Position numbers and translations under genes: made by a program
Assembly: GCA_013115135.1 (NCBI GenBank)
Contig: JABANP010000489.1
Coordinates: 1-39,390, forward strand
Source: Perkinsus olseni
Lineage: Eukaryota > Perkinsozoa > Perkinsida > Perkinsidae
Direction of reading: 5' to 3'
DNA length: 39,390 nt
Shown here: in pieces, positions 11,904 to 21,371 of the stretch
Numbering within the stretch: the stretch's first letter is position 1
Layout: each line of letters starts with the position of its first letter
The notes under the pieces: model-generated
What the model saw: the letters and a program-made list of their open reading frames with translations, nothing else
Database searches by the model: none
Told to the model about the DNA's origin: nothing

Positions 11904-13469
11904 CTATGAGTCGCTTGGCTGATGTACCAAGGCGATACCTTGAGAGTTACCCAGCACGAATGTGACAACATTAGTAGCAGAATCGTAGCCTAGGGTGGTG
12001 TAGTAGTAATCCGTGGATAGACCAGGTAGCGAGAAGTGAATATCAGATAGACCAGAAGTTGAAAGATCCACGTCAATGATGCTGGAGCTGAGCATGACGA
12101 AAGGGGAGCCACGTGTGAATGTAATCTGCCTCGACCCGGGCGCATAGCGCTGCCCAAGCTGAATATCATAGTAGACGAGACTGCTTCCGCCACTCTGCGA
12201 GAATCTCATACTTACAGAGAGAGCTCCGTTCTGCCCTTTGTATACGCCCGAAGGCTTGGTAATGGTACTATTCTGGTTGTGGTCGGCAGAGAACTCATAA
12301 GCACCATCTCTTCCGATCATAGTTATAATATCATTTTCGGGATCGTAGCCGAGCAGGTTGAAGCTCTCAGCCTTGAAGTGGTCACCAGCAGGAGCAGTGT
12401 TTGCCCAGAGCCGTGCCTCCGCATCGTTGACCAGCACTCTGACTAATGAGCTGCTCACCCACACTGTGGCATGATAGGGAGAGTACTTTATCTCACCGGC
12501 CTGTGCGCGGTTGGCGGGGGTCTCGAAAACCAGCCTGCCGTCCGGGAGGAATTTGAGCTGAACAGAGGTAGGAGGACTCCCTCTGGTGTAGTGACCCAGG
12601 GGCTTCCGTGAAGTGGGCGTCAGAGAGGGTGGCGTTGTGGGCGTCGGAGAGGGCGGCGTTGTGGGGATACTGGAGGCCTCATTCACCAGAGTGATGTGTT
12701 TGGAGCTGTCCAAGACGAGGGTGACGATATCTTTTTCAGAATCGTAGCCCAAATTCTTGTAGAAGAAGTCCTTGGATAGGCCAGGAAAAAAGGATTGAAT
12801 ACCCGAGACATCCAATTCCAATAGTTCCACCTGTATTAAGCTGGAGGTCTGCATTAGTAAGGTTGGCTTCACTAGAAGACTATACTCACTCCCAGCGAGT
12901 GTAAAATGATAATCGATACGGCGCCCTCCGTCGATGTCTTCGAACTCCATGGTTACCGACAGTTCATATGAGCCGTACAGACCTGTGCCGCCAAGCTTAG
13001 CTTTCCCAAAATACTTACCATGGGGCTCGGTCATCGCGTCGGGAAGCACACGAAGACTGCATGGCTTCCCCGGGTCACTGATGGGGACGAGCTCATAAGC
13101 CTCACCGGTCGATACTCCAGATACGCGATTCTGATAGGGATCGTAGCCGAACATGGTATAGCCTTCTCGAGAGAACGCACCGGGAACTGATCGCTCCCAG
13201 TAGTCAAGTGAACCGTCGTCCACAGCCACTCTCACAAGAGAAGTGTCCACCATTACGAAAGGGAACGAACGGCTCTTCAAACTGTGATGAGGAAGCTGGA
13301 TCTCGTACGACACTTTGTCGCCTGTGAACTGGAGCTTCATCCTTGGATAGGAGGGCAACAAGCAGTTCGGAGCGTAGAAACCCGAAGGCTTGGCGATACC
13401 CGTGGCCTCGACCATACGGCAGAGTAGAAATAGGAGCACCGACGATATGGTATAGATTATGGCGGTCAT
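11904..13469 (-). CDS. Secreted four-module repeat protein, 521 aa
   Basis: Single uninterrupted frame. The N-terminus is a clear signal peptide (core IIYTISSVLLFLLC). The mature protein is four copies of a beta-rich module of about 110-120 residues. Each starts near KPSGFY/GKYFG/GHYTRG/KPSGVY and ends in a conserved stretch: MFGYDPYQNRVSGV, NLGYDSEKDIVTLVL, LLGYDPENDIITMI, TLGYDSATNVVTFVL. Modules 2 and 4 also share FPGLSKDFFY/LPGLSTDYYY. A Pro/Thr linker (PTTPPSPTPTTPPSLTP) separates modules 2 and 3, so the protein looks like a duplicated pair of unlike modules (A-B, linker, A-B). No catalytic motif or membrane anchor is visible. Likely an exported or surface binding protein; the module family is not recognised. 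Confidence 0.85.
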   Translation of the reverse strand: MTAIIYTISSVLLFLLCRMVEATGIAKPSGFYAPNCLLPSYPRMKLQFTGDKVSYEIQLPHHSLKSRSFPFVMVDTSLVRVAVDDGSLDYWERSVPGAFSREGYTMFGYDPYQNRVSGVSTGEAYELVPISDPGKPCSLRVLPDAMTEPHGKYFGKAKLGGTGLYGSYELSVTMEFEDIDGGRRIDYHFTLAGSEYSLLVKPTLLMQTSSLIQVELLELDVSGIQSFFPGLSKDFFYKNLGYDSEKDIVTLVLDSSKHITLVNEASSIPTTPPSPTPTTPPSLTPTSRKPLGHYTRGSPPTSVQLKFLPDGRLVFETPANRAQAGEIKYSPYHATVWVSSSLVRVLVNDAEARLWANTAPAGDHFKAESFNLLGYDPENDIITMIGRDGAYEFSADHNQNSTITKPSGVYKGQNGALSVSMRFSQSGGSSLVYYDIQLGQRYAPGSRQITFTRGSPFVMLSSSIIDVDLSTSGLSDIHFSLPGLSTDYYYTTLGYDSATNVVTFVLGNSQGIALVHQPSDS

Positions 13470-13754
13470 TGTGTCAGAGTTGGTGTAAGAACAGAGCTCT
13501 ACTAAGGGAAGGCGGAACTCTTAGGAGCCCCAGACGAAGATTGTAGCGTGAGCGCAAAAATACTGAAAGGCAAAGAAGCTGTTGTGGGTTACGTGACAGG
13601 AATATACTATTGGTTTTTCTGATGCTCAGTGGATTACGGGTGAACGGATGTTCCATGGCGTGACGAGGAATGCACGTGTTTGCTGGGACGGACATACGTA
13701 CTGCGAGCAAAGGCGCACAATGTGAAAGGGGGTACGTAGCACTGCTACACCAGC
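13470..13754. other. Upstream region of the four-module gene
   Basis: Immediately 5' of the minus-strand secreted gene and ending at the inverted-repeat element. It should hold the promoter, but no motif can be named. Short frames here have no support. Confidence 0.4.
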
Positions 13755-14333
13755 AGCGATGATAGTCTAACAGCTGTGTTGAACCAGGCTGTAGCTGTTA
13801 CATAGCATACACAATAGTCGTCACTATGTTGTCACTATAGGGCAGGTGTTTGGCGAAGGGGCTCGATTAAGCAGCCACGAGCTACCAACCACCCTACAAG
13901 ACGCTGACGCCAGGAATCACTGCTGTCACAGGAAGCTGTGGCCTGGCTACGCTTCGGTGACAGCACCATCCGGGAGTATAGTAGACAGCGCAGTTACTCT
14001 AACTGCACTTGAAGAAGGGTGACCGCAAGCTCGGAATAAGCGAAGTAAACAGCGAAACGGATCGACTGTTCACCAACGGTCTCGAAGACTGTAAATCCCT
14101 CTCCGATGCCCCCGCTTTTGTGTCGTCAGTTGTCGTGTAGAATGTTGCCCAGTCGATGCACATGCGTGCTGTATTGCCGCTACACTGTAGTGACTACAGC
14201 ATGATGCAATTAGCTATTGTTCGCATACATGGCACGTATGCACTATAGTGACAACGTAGTGACGCCTATAGTGTGCGCTATGTAACAGCTACAGCCTCGT
14301 TCAATACTACTCAGCTGTAAAAGTACCATCGCT
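13755..14333. mobile_element. MITE-like non-autonomous DNA transposon with long TIRs
   Basis: The left arm 13755-13840 and the reverse complement of the right arm 14241-14333 align over about 85-90 bases with scattered mismatches and a small gap. Both begin AGCGATG and contain GGCTGTAGCTGTTACATAGC. The internal 400 bp shows no open frame of use, so any transposase would act in trans. Flanks share only ACAC, so no target-site duplication can be claimed and the superfamily is undecided. It lies in the intergenic space upstream of the four-module gene. Confidence 0.75.
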
Positions 14334-15881
14334 ACACTTACCTTTACTGCTAATGCGTATCATTCAGCGGATAAACGAGTAGTTTATCTAGGTTAAAACC
14401 GGCGCGGAGAGTTATGCGTGTTATATTGTGCGCACAGTGGGACGCCTAGTGTCCCGACTGTGCCTCCCACGCTAGCAAGCTAGTACGCCGACAACCGGCT
14501 TAAGTTATCAGGTGCTTGATAACGGCTCGGAAGTCGAGCGTCGTCCTCTTGGCGCTCTCTTCTTTTGTTTTAACCGAGGTCCTCGAGAGGCAACTTGTGC
14601 CTGCCGAACCGCGATTGCCACTCGCAGCATCGCCTTCGGCCTCGGCACAGTTTGCCTTGGCGTTACCCTCGCTACCGTCGTGAGGTCTTGTCGACCTTTC
14701 TGACGCTAGCGCGGTACCGCGCCTTGCTCCCTCTCGGAGACCAGAGGTTTTATTAGTCTCGGATAACCGTCTGACATCATGCGCTTTGCACTCGCGTGTA
14801 TGAGCATACGTGCTACACTGAGCTCAGCGTAGTGAGCTGTAGTGCACATTATCACTAAGCTTCTCTCCAGTCCAATTTTTACCTTTCTTTGAGCCCCGTC
14901 TCAAATAGTCACACTGTACTGAGCTAAAGTGCAGTAGTGGTAGCAGCTCCTTGTTCTCGAAAACCATTCCCCGGCCTGGACTTGCGCTCCGGTGTCTTAT
15001 CGTCTTCGTGGAGGTCGAGTTCGAACTTTGATTGTGCAATGAACTCTCCCTCCTCAACATGTTCTGCTCGGTTCCAAGTTGCTACAACTCTTCGAGGCGA
15101 GCAATTTCTACACCTACCTACAATTTCTACAGCTTCTCCGCCCTTCCAAACCCTTCTAGAGTATGATGTCGACATGACCTCGCTCCCCTGCCTGGTTAAT
15201 CCGGTAGAGTCGTCGTTCGTCATATTCGTAAACTGCGGAGACCGCAGTACTCTCTGCACATGTCGAAAAGTAGACCTATGCGAGCCTTCGGGACAGCTCT
15301 TAGATTGGACGCCTCCAGGAAAACCGCAGTATTCCGGGAGTTAAGAAACCCGAGGTCGCTCACCGGAGAAATACCATCATGATGATGGTATATCATTACT
15401 AAGGATGATGGCATCATCCTTACTCGAGAGTTCGGAGCAGACGGTCTTCCAGGAGCCCGCATCCACCCTCGCGTGTTCCAGAAGAGAATATGGCGATGGA
15501 GATGTCTGCGTTCTTCAGACGAGACGGGAAGGATGCCATTGAGCAAATTGAGCGAGCGCTCACCAAACTAACAGATACATACGTACAATGGCCGACGCCG
15601 CTGGTCACTACAACGGACAGGCGATGACAGATTACAAACTATATCAGTACAGAGCTAAAGTACAGCTAGGAGTAACTAGCTACCTGGACGAGCGCGTCAC
15701 GGACCAATGTTTTCACCACTCTGCACTACACAGGTTTCGTGTAGGGTATCATAAATGTTCGGGTCATCGGGCCAAATGACCCTGTATTACAGGTCCTGAG
15801 AAACACGGAAGACAGGCCACCACGACACTTGCGAGAGGCTTACCACATTCACTGCGTAGTGATGGTCTTAGGATTAGACTA
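14334..15881. other. Gene-free 1.5 kb with several short palindromes
   Basis: No supported gene. It holds an imperfect hairpin (14433-14462, CACAGTGGGAC against GTCCCGACTGTG), an AGCTAAAGT-centred motif near 14917 with a related copy near 15650, and two adjacent palindromes near 15376-15420 (ACCATCATGATGATGGT and AGGATGATGGCATCATCCT). The texture suggests decayed mobile-element sequence, but no element ends could be fixed. Confidence 0.45.
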
Positions 15882-16124
15882 CTAGTGGGTCACGGCCTCG
15901 CCAACGCAACTGTCGTCACCAGGCTGGAAGCAATAGGAGCCATCGGCCTTTTCAACAAGGCCGAAGCAGGTGGAAGGTGTCATCCAACCCTTGCAGTATG
16001 AACCATACTTGGACTCGCGGCATCCATCGACCTTGGAGCACATCTGTGAGCAAGCATCCTCAGTGGCAGTAGCCACGGCGACGGCACCGGCAAGAGCAAC
16101 AGTAGTAGAAACGGAGAAACGCAT
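15882..16124 (-). pseudogene. Truncated copy of the Cys/Thr-rich secreted family
   Basis: The first 78 codons match the full-length members at 25307, 33577 and 38472 almost residue for residue: signal peptide MRFSVSTTVALAGAVAVATA and the Cys-rich domain through DDSCVGEAV. Similarity stops within the codons after GEAV, two unrelated residues follow, and then a stop. The eighth cysteine (normally in PCSMG), the Thr-rich region and the C-terminal domain are all absent. The 5' flank resembles the promoter-proximal sequence of the copy at 38472, so it was probably copied with its upstream region. It could still be expressed as a short Cys-rich secreted peptide. Confidence 0.75.
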
Positions 16125-16283
16125 GGAGTAAACATCGAGGGGGAAAATAAAGAACTGCGCGGGGGAAGCCGAACAGGTCTCAAAAAGAAGATTCGTAATC
16201 CCTTGAACTATGGGCTGAGCACAGATTCGGAATGACCGTCAACAAATCAGCCAAGGTTCATCAGTTTACAATTATCATTCCGT

Positions 16284-18527
16284 ATGACAGCAGCGTCTCG
16301 ACCCGTTGAGAATCGGGCAGGCTCTTTGTCGTTGCGGAGAATACTACTACAGCGAGAGGAGGCACCGGAGCACCTTCGTCTTGTTACAGCATTAGGCGCA
16401 GGGAAGCTATGTATCGCCGAGGCTTGCTTCGTCATGTGGCTCGTGGAGGAATTCGCTGAACGGGTTGGCTGTGACCCTCCCGAGGACGAAGAAGTTTACA
16501 TCCAGTAAGGGATGAGACAAATGAGCGTCCAAATAGTGCAGGCTGGGTCGATCGGCACTCTCCTGCTCTTCAGATATTGGATTGATCATTACCAAAATAA
16601 ACGCGCCCCATCGGAAGACGTCTCGAACGGCATGCGGCAGGCTGCGGGGAGCGAGTTTGAAAACCACCAAGCCAACACAGAGCGGGAGATGGCATATCGT
16701 CTGAAGCGCAAAGATGTCGTTCGTGCTGTCTATGGTCTATTCGCACTGCGGAGGGAGGTAAACGAGTTCTGTCCTTACAAAACTGACGACCATTCTCACT
16801 GTAAGGTCCACTGGTTGGGGTCTCTTCCGCTGCTGCCGCCGAAGCCTGTAGTCACTCCTTCCAGGGGTAGCGCGCTGACTACGCTTAGCCAAGGCGCTCC
16901 ACCTCCTTCTACTGTACCCATCCTCAAACCGATTCCCACTGAGGGAACCTTAACAGCGACTTTCGGCGGGGGCCCTGTAGAGCATACTGGTAACGGACGT
17001 TAGAATCGCGACCATCAGGCTCCGAACGTCGGTCCTGTCAGCATCCTCAAGGGCCCTACAGCACGCCCGGATCATCGACCTCTACATTGCGTGTGAGGGG
17101 AGTACTGAGAGACTCGGGAACGACTGCATCCTACCTCGACGCGGCCACCAAAGCTTCTTTGAAGGCGAATCGAAACTCATTCCTGCCGAAGTACTCAACT
17201 TCTTCAATTCCATCAATGACAAGACCAAGTGGGGCCTCAAGGGGTGAGCTAACCAGCTGAGGAGGTTCAGCCGATTTCGAGTTATGCGATCAGAGTGAGG
17301 GAGAAGGACCTGTCGGAGTACCTCTTCGACCTGACCAATGGCGACGGTCACGCCTTCCCTGTCGTGGAGGCCTTCGAGAAGCAGCATGGTTACACCACCC
17401 TGGACGTGTCTTCACTACTTCGGTTTTGGGCAAGCCTCACTCCTCGCCAGAAGTCCTCCTACAGAGTCAGGGGGCTGAGCCGGCTCCAGGCCTTGGACGT
17501 CATAACGCGGATAGCTGAACGGAGAATCGTGGAAAAAAGGGAGGCGATGGAGGCAGAAAAGCAGGCGGAGCGAGATCGTCTCGAAAGGTGCGGAGCTGAT
17601 AAGGCTTCGACAGCGTCTTTGCCTCAGGTCGAGGTTGAAGTATCTTTACATCTTACCGACGCCCTTGTTCGAGCTTGCGCGACCCAAGAGCAGCAACGTC
17701 GTTGCCAAGATCGACAAGGCCCTATTTCACCTATTCCGGCTGCTGCGGAAGAGTGGCCCGGATGACCCAGCGGTAAGGGATGCATTGGACGAGTACAAGG
17801 AGGCCCTTGGGCCCAATCACTGCCACGATGCCTTCGAGTTTCTGCTCAAGCAAGCCCGGAAGCTACGGTGAGATCACCCCCATTCCGTACCTGCTACTGC
17901 TGTGATCCTTCATTCAGGTTGGTTTCTAGAATAGACTCGCCCAGTGGACGTCTTCCTTTGGCCCAGCGTGGCGAGGCAGACCACGAGCGACTCCAAGGGC
18001 TACACTGGGCAATGCAACAGCACGGCGCTGTGAAACGGAAGGTCTACACTCTAGTGAACCATGCCGTGTCGAGAAGTCGAGACCTTTTCCATATCTCAAG
18101 CGACCACTTTCTCGAGGGCCTCTTTGTTGATCTGTGCCGCGCTGCCGGGACTGAGCGGCTGTGCGACCTTTTCGGGTGCCCCGAGTTGGACCGCTCCACG
18201 GCTGTTCGAGCCGGCGATGTCGGCGTTAGTGTACGGGAGGATGGCTCGGTGTATGTCGACTTGAAGAGGCCCATGCCCGTCGTGGAAGTGCGAGCGCCCG
18301 GTTTTGTCTTTGATGTGATGGCGGGAGATAGAACAGTCGGGCGGAGCGATGCGGACGGAACTGTCAAGCTGCTCGTTTATGAGAGAGCGTTGATTCTGAG
18401 GCCCACAAAGGCGAACAGGAAGGGATCCTTGCGCTGGGATGAAGGAGTCGAGGTGCTGAGGTTTTGGAAGATCGCCCCGCCGCAATTGAGCCAGTACTGC
18501 AGAGAGCTCCTCATGAAAAGAGTATGA
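16284..18527 (+). CDS. Unknown 647-aa protein, 6 exons
   Basis: Exons 16284-16504, 16574-16976, 17062-17243, 17294-17627, 17674-17867 and 17918-18527 join without any frame conflict; introns are 46-85 nt. Acceptors at 17062 and 17674 are inferred partly from frame continuity. The product has no signal peptide or membrane segment. It contains a Pro-rich linker near the end of exon 2, a highly charged helix (IAERRIVEKREAMEAEKQ) and a C-terminal domain with a Val-rich beta stretch (VREDGSVYVDL, VVEVRAPGFVFDVMAG) followed by LRPTKANRKGS. I do not recognise the family. It is followed closely by the zinc-finger gene. Confidence 0.6.
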
Positions 18528-18824
18528 CCGGGTAGATGTTGAGGCAGCCCCAGTGCTGTTGTTGTCATTAGATTCAGTCCAACAGACGGTGGGCTCTCAG
18601 TCGTCGGGGACTGACCTTTTGGGCACCGTTGAGTCACTCACTTGGGAGGTGCTTCAACTACAAAATTCACATGAGCTCCGAGACCAATCGAGCGGGTCAG
18701 TACGACGAGATGGTGGCCAGGCTTCCGTGGTAGGCACGGATGCATCGCCGGTTGCCTAGCGGATGGTGCTCCTCAGGGGATCGATTCACCAGAAGGGTGC
18801 GTGGGGCTATGTTCATGTTAAATG

Positions 18825-20049
18825 ATGAAGTCGATAATTGTCGGTAAGTGTGTTGTCGGCTGCCCTCGCGGTGAGCTCAGAGGCAGAATCCTCAGATTCA
18901 TTCCAGCGGCTGGCAGCCACGCTCCAGGACGCCACAGCGTGGATCGACCTCGGACCATAGACGACTTTGTAGCGTCGTTAGGAGTTAACTTCGAGCAGGG
19001 TCGGGCTCCATGCTACCTCCTCTTGAGGCGCTGGGGGAGGCTGAAGCGGGCCAAGGTGGGTCGGCTATCACGGGGCACCACCGATCCGTGTCGCTTCATA
19101 GGTACTGTGTGAACAAGGCTATCTTCTTGCTGCGAAGACGTATCTCGAGCGAGCCTTCAATGTCGGCGAAATCATGCAGCATTTCTCCTGCATGTATCCG
19201 GGCTGCCTGAAGCCTTTGCTGGCCTCCACCAAGCCCTGCAGATGCACTGGTAAGCGCCTTCAAGTACTAGACCATCGTCAATGGGGCGTCCAGGTATGTT
19301 CTGCGATGTTCATGCTCATCCTCGCCGACACTCTTGTGAGGATACTAGGGCCTGTCTGAGGGGCATCAACATCAGGGCGGAGGCGAGTCGCGTTCGTCTG
19401 TTATCTTCCGACGCGCTCTACTCGGCTCTCCTCATCGACCCAGTACGACGAATCATTCTCCCTCGGAGTGCGCCCGCCGGCACTATAAGTGACTTGTTAA
19501 CGAACAATCTCCGTGGCAGGGCAAAGACGAGACGCGTCATGAAGACTTCGACGACAAAGTCATGCTCGGCCTCCTTCTCCACGTCTTGGAGGTTGCTCGT
19601 ACCATCAACGAGGGGACTGAAGCGACGCCGGTGGGGCCGCATACCAGGCACGACTGGCAAGGAGGGTGGGTGGGTGGCAATCTGTTGCTTTCGAAGGCCG
19701 ACGCTCTCTGTCACTAGATCCACCCCCAGGGCAGTTTTGGAGATCTGTGAATGCAGCCAAGGTGTATCGATCGTGCCCCGGCTGTGGGAGTAGGCCACGG
19801 AAGACCATCAGCCCTGCAGGCTCGTTGGGGGGTGCCGTCCCCAAGGGGCTCTGCTCAAGGTGAGGCCTCTCCCTGTATGTGTTTGCTGGCTATCATGGGT
19901 CTAGGTGTGCCTTCGCCCGGCGGAATGCAGCCAGTGACAGAAGATTGCTGCGGAGGGCGTACGGTAGGCAGGGTACGGGCCAGACGGAGGATAGAGGCAC
20001 AGTGGTGACGGGTCTGGAGGCGACGAAGAGGCTCGCGCAGATGAAGTAG
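18825..20049 (+). CDS. AN1-type zinc-finger protein with C-terminal CxxC pair
   Basis: An AN1 zinc finger is split over exons 19102-19249 and 19294 onward. The spacing is C-x4-C-x10-C-x-C-x4-C-x2-H-x5-H-x-C (key pieces CMYPGC, CRCTG, MFCDVHAH, HSC), which binds two zinc ions. AN1 proteins act in ubiquitin/p97 stress pathways; that role is family knowledge, not seen here. Downstream is a second putative zinc site, CPGCG paired with CSRC across the intron at 19860-19904. The last exons are 19905-19963 and 20003-20049 (TAG). The start is uncertain: MKSIIV at 18825 with an intron at 18844-18880 is the simplest; an exon at 18672 could precede it. Frame continuity needs a missing base near 18956 and another near 19713-19717, and the join around 19490-19510 is unresolved. 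Confidence 0.55.
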
Positions 20050-20095
20050 GGCTCATCTTGAATAGCAACGAAGGACTGTCGAGCTTAGGGTTGCT

Positions 20096-21052
20096 ATGGC
20101 CGAGGCCCAGAAGAGCTCCATAGAGAGACTCAGCAAGCCGCGGCCCCGCCGGAAGGCCCCAGTGCTCACTCTGACGCGGCAGTTTCGAGCCAAACCGGGT
20201 AGGTGGCCTTTCTGAATCATTGGGGTTTCCAGAACTCGGTTGGCGGACGGGTTTACAACTTGTGTTGTGTCCTTCAGCTCCGTCGTCCACACGAAAAGGC
20301 CCAACGAGAAGGCCCAAATCTGCAGGGACCAAGCTTGGGGTTGTTAAGAACGGAGTTGCGAGGGGTGGAGGTCCGTCGGCGATGAAGCCTGACGTTGGCC
20401 AGATGGCCCACAGCTATGTCGAGGCCATTGTGATGAGGGCGGCATCTACCGAGCTCTTTCCAGCGACCACTGTCGATCTAAGATCGGTGACGGATGCCCG
20501 TACCAAGTCCAACGATTCCTCTAACGAGGTGAGACTAGGAGAGATGCGACAGGCCAGGAATGGTGGCGAAACCATCGTTGAGGCGACGCTAGTGGAAGAG
20601 GAATCTGAGCACCCTGACATCATTGCGACGGCCGAGGAGGCCACGGTTGTTGCAGCAGACTCGGAGCTAGTACCTGCCATCGTAGAGCTTCATCCTGCAC
20701 AATATGGTAAGCCCGTGGCTCCAGCAGCACCTCGAGTGAAGTTGGAAGATGAGAAGGAAGCAATTGTCGAGGAGGGACGCTGGGCACAGCTGTCTCCTCG
20801 TCGGTCATCTCCCCGCGAGGAGGGCCAATGCGGACCAGCAGGCGTTTACGACCCCGAAAGTACACTGATGATCTTCTCCAAAGCGAATGGCTGGTGGAGC
20901 GAACCGCGCCCGCTACTGGTCGGGCCCTGGAGGACAGCAACGATGACCCTTTGACGGCGCTGTTCGGCAAGCCTTCGGGATCGGACGGCGTGGATGTGGA
21001 GACCACAGAGCTCGAGAAGCTGTTTGCGTCAGTGGACTTGAGTAGTCTGTAG
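20096..21052 (+). CDS. Unknown basic-to-acidic protein
   Basis: Starts only 46 nt after the zinc-finger gene's stop. Exon 1 (20096-20198) is basic (LSKPRPRRKAPVLTLTRQF). An intron at 20199-20277 leads to a long exon with a basic part (TRKGPTRRPKSAG) and an acidic, Val/Glu-rich middle. The stop at 21050-21052 belongs to another frame (RPRKYTDDLLQSEWLVERT ... LEKLFASVDLSSL), so a short intron near 20802-20839 or a frame error must connect the two parts. There is no signal peptide or known domain; it reads as a largely disordered protein. Confidence 0.5.
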
Positions 21053-21371
21053 TAGGTTGAGGAATTAAACCTGTTAGCATGACTGATAGTCATTGGCCTT
21101 CGAGCGTGGTCTTCTGTTGGGTTACCGAGCGGTGCTTAATGGTCTCTGTCTCCCGGTTTTCACTCATTCTCTCAAGTGGGACGTTTGAGCTCCTCGGGTT
21201 GGTAGTCATACTACGGCTAGGTAAGCGTCGCCTTTAAATTGTTTGTCCGATGTGGTGTTGCTTACCAACCCCTACGGAATGGACGAGTGGCCCATGACGT
21301 GCCAAGCATACCGACTGTCGGTTTTCTTGGGTTCTTCCTCTGTCTCCGCGCCGAGCCATTCTCTAGCCTGA
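21053..21371. other. Short intergenic region upstream of aminoacylase
   Basis: About 320 bp with no gene. It presumably contains the 3' end of the preceding gene and the ACY1 promoter or trans-splice acceptor; no motif stands out. Confidence 0.4.

Noticed and set aside
14924..15546. Overlapping minus-strand frames of 108-111 codons as retroelement fragments
   Set aside because: No retropepsin, reverse-transcriptase, integrase or transposase motif is visible.
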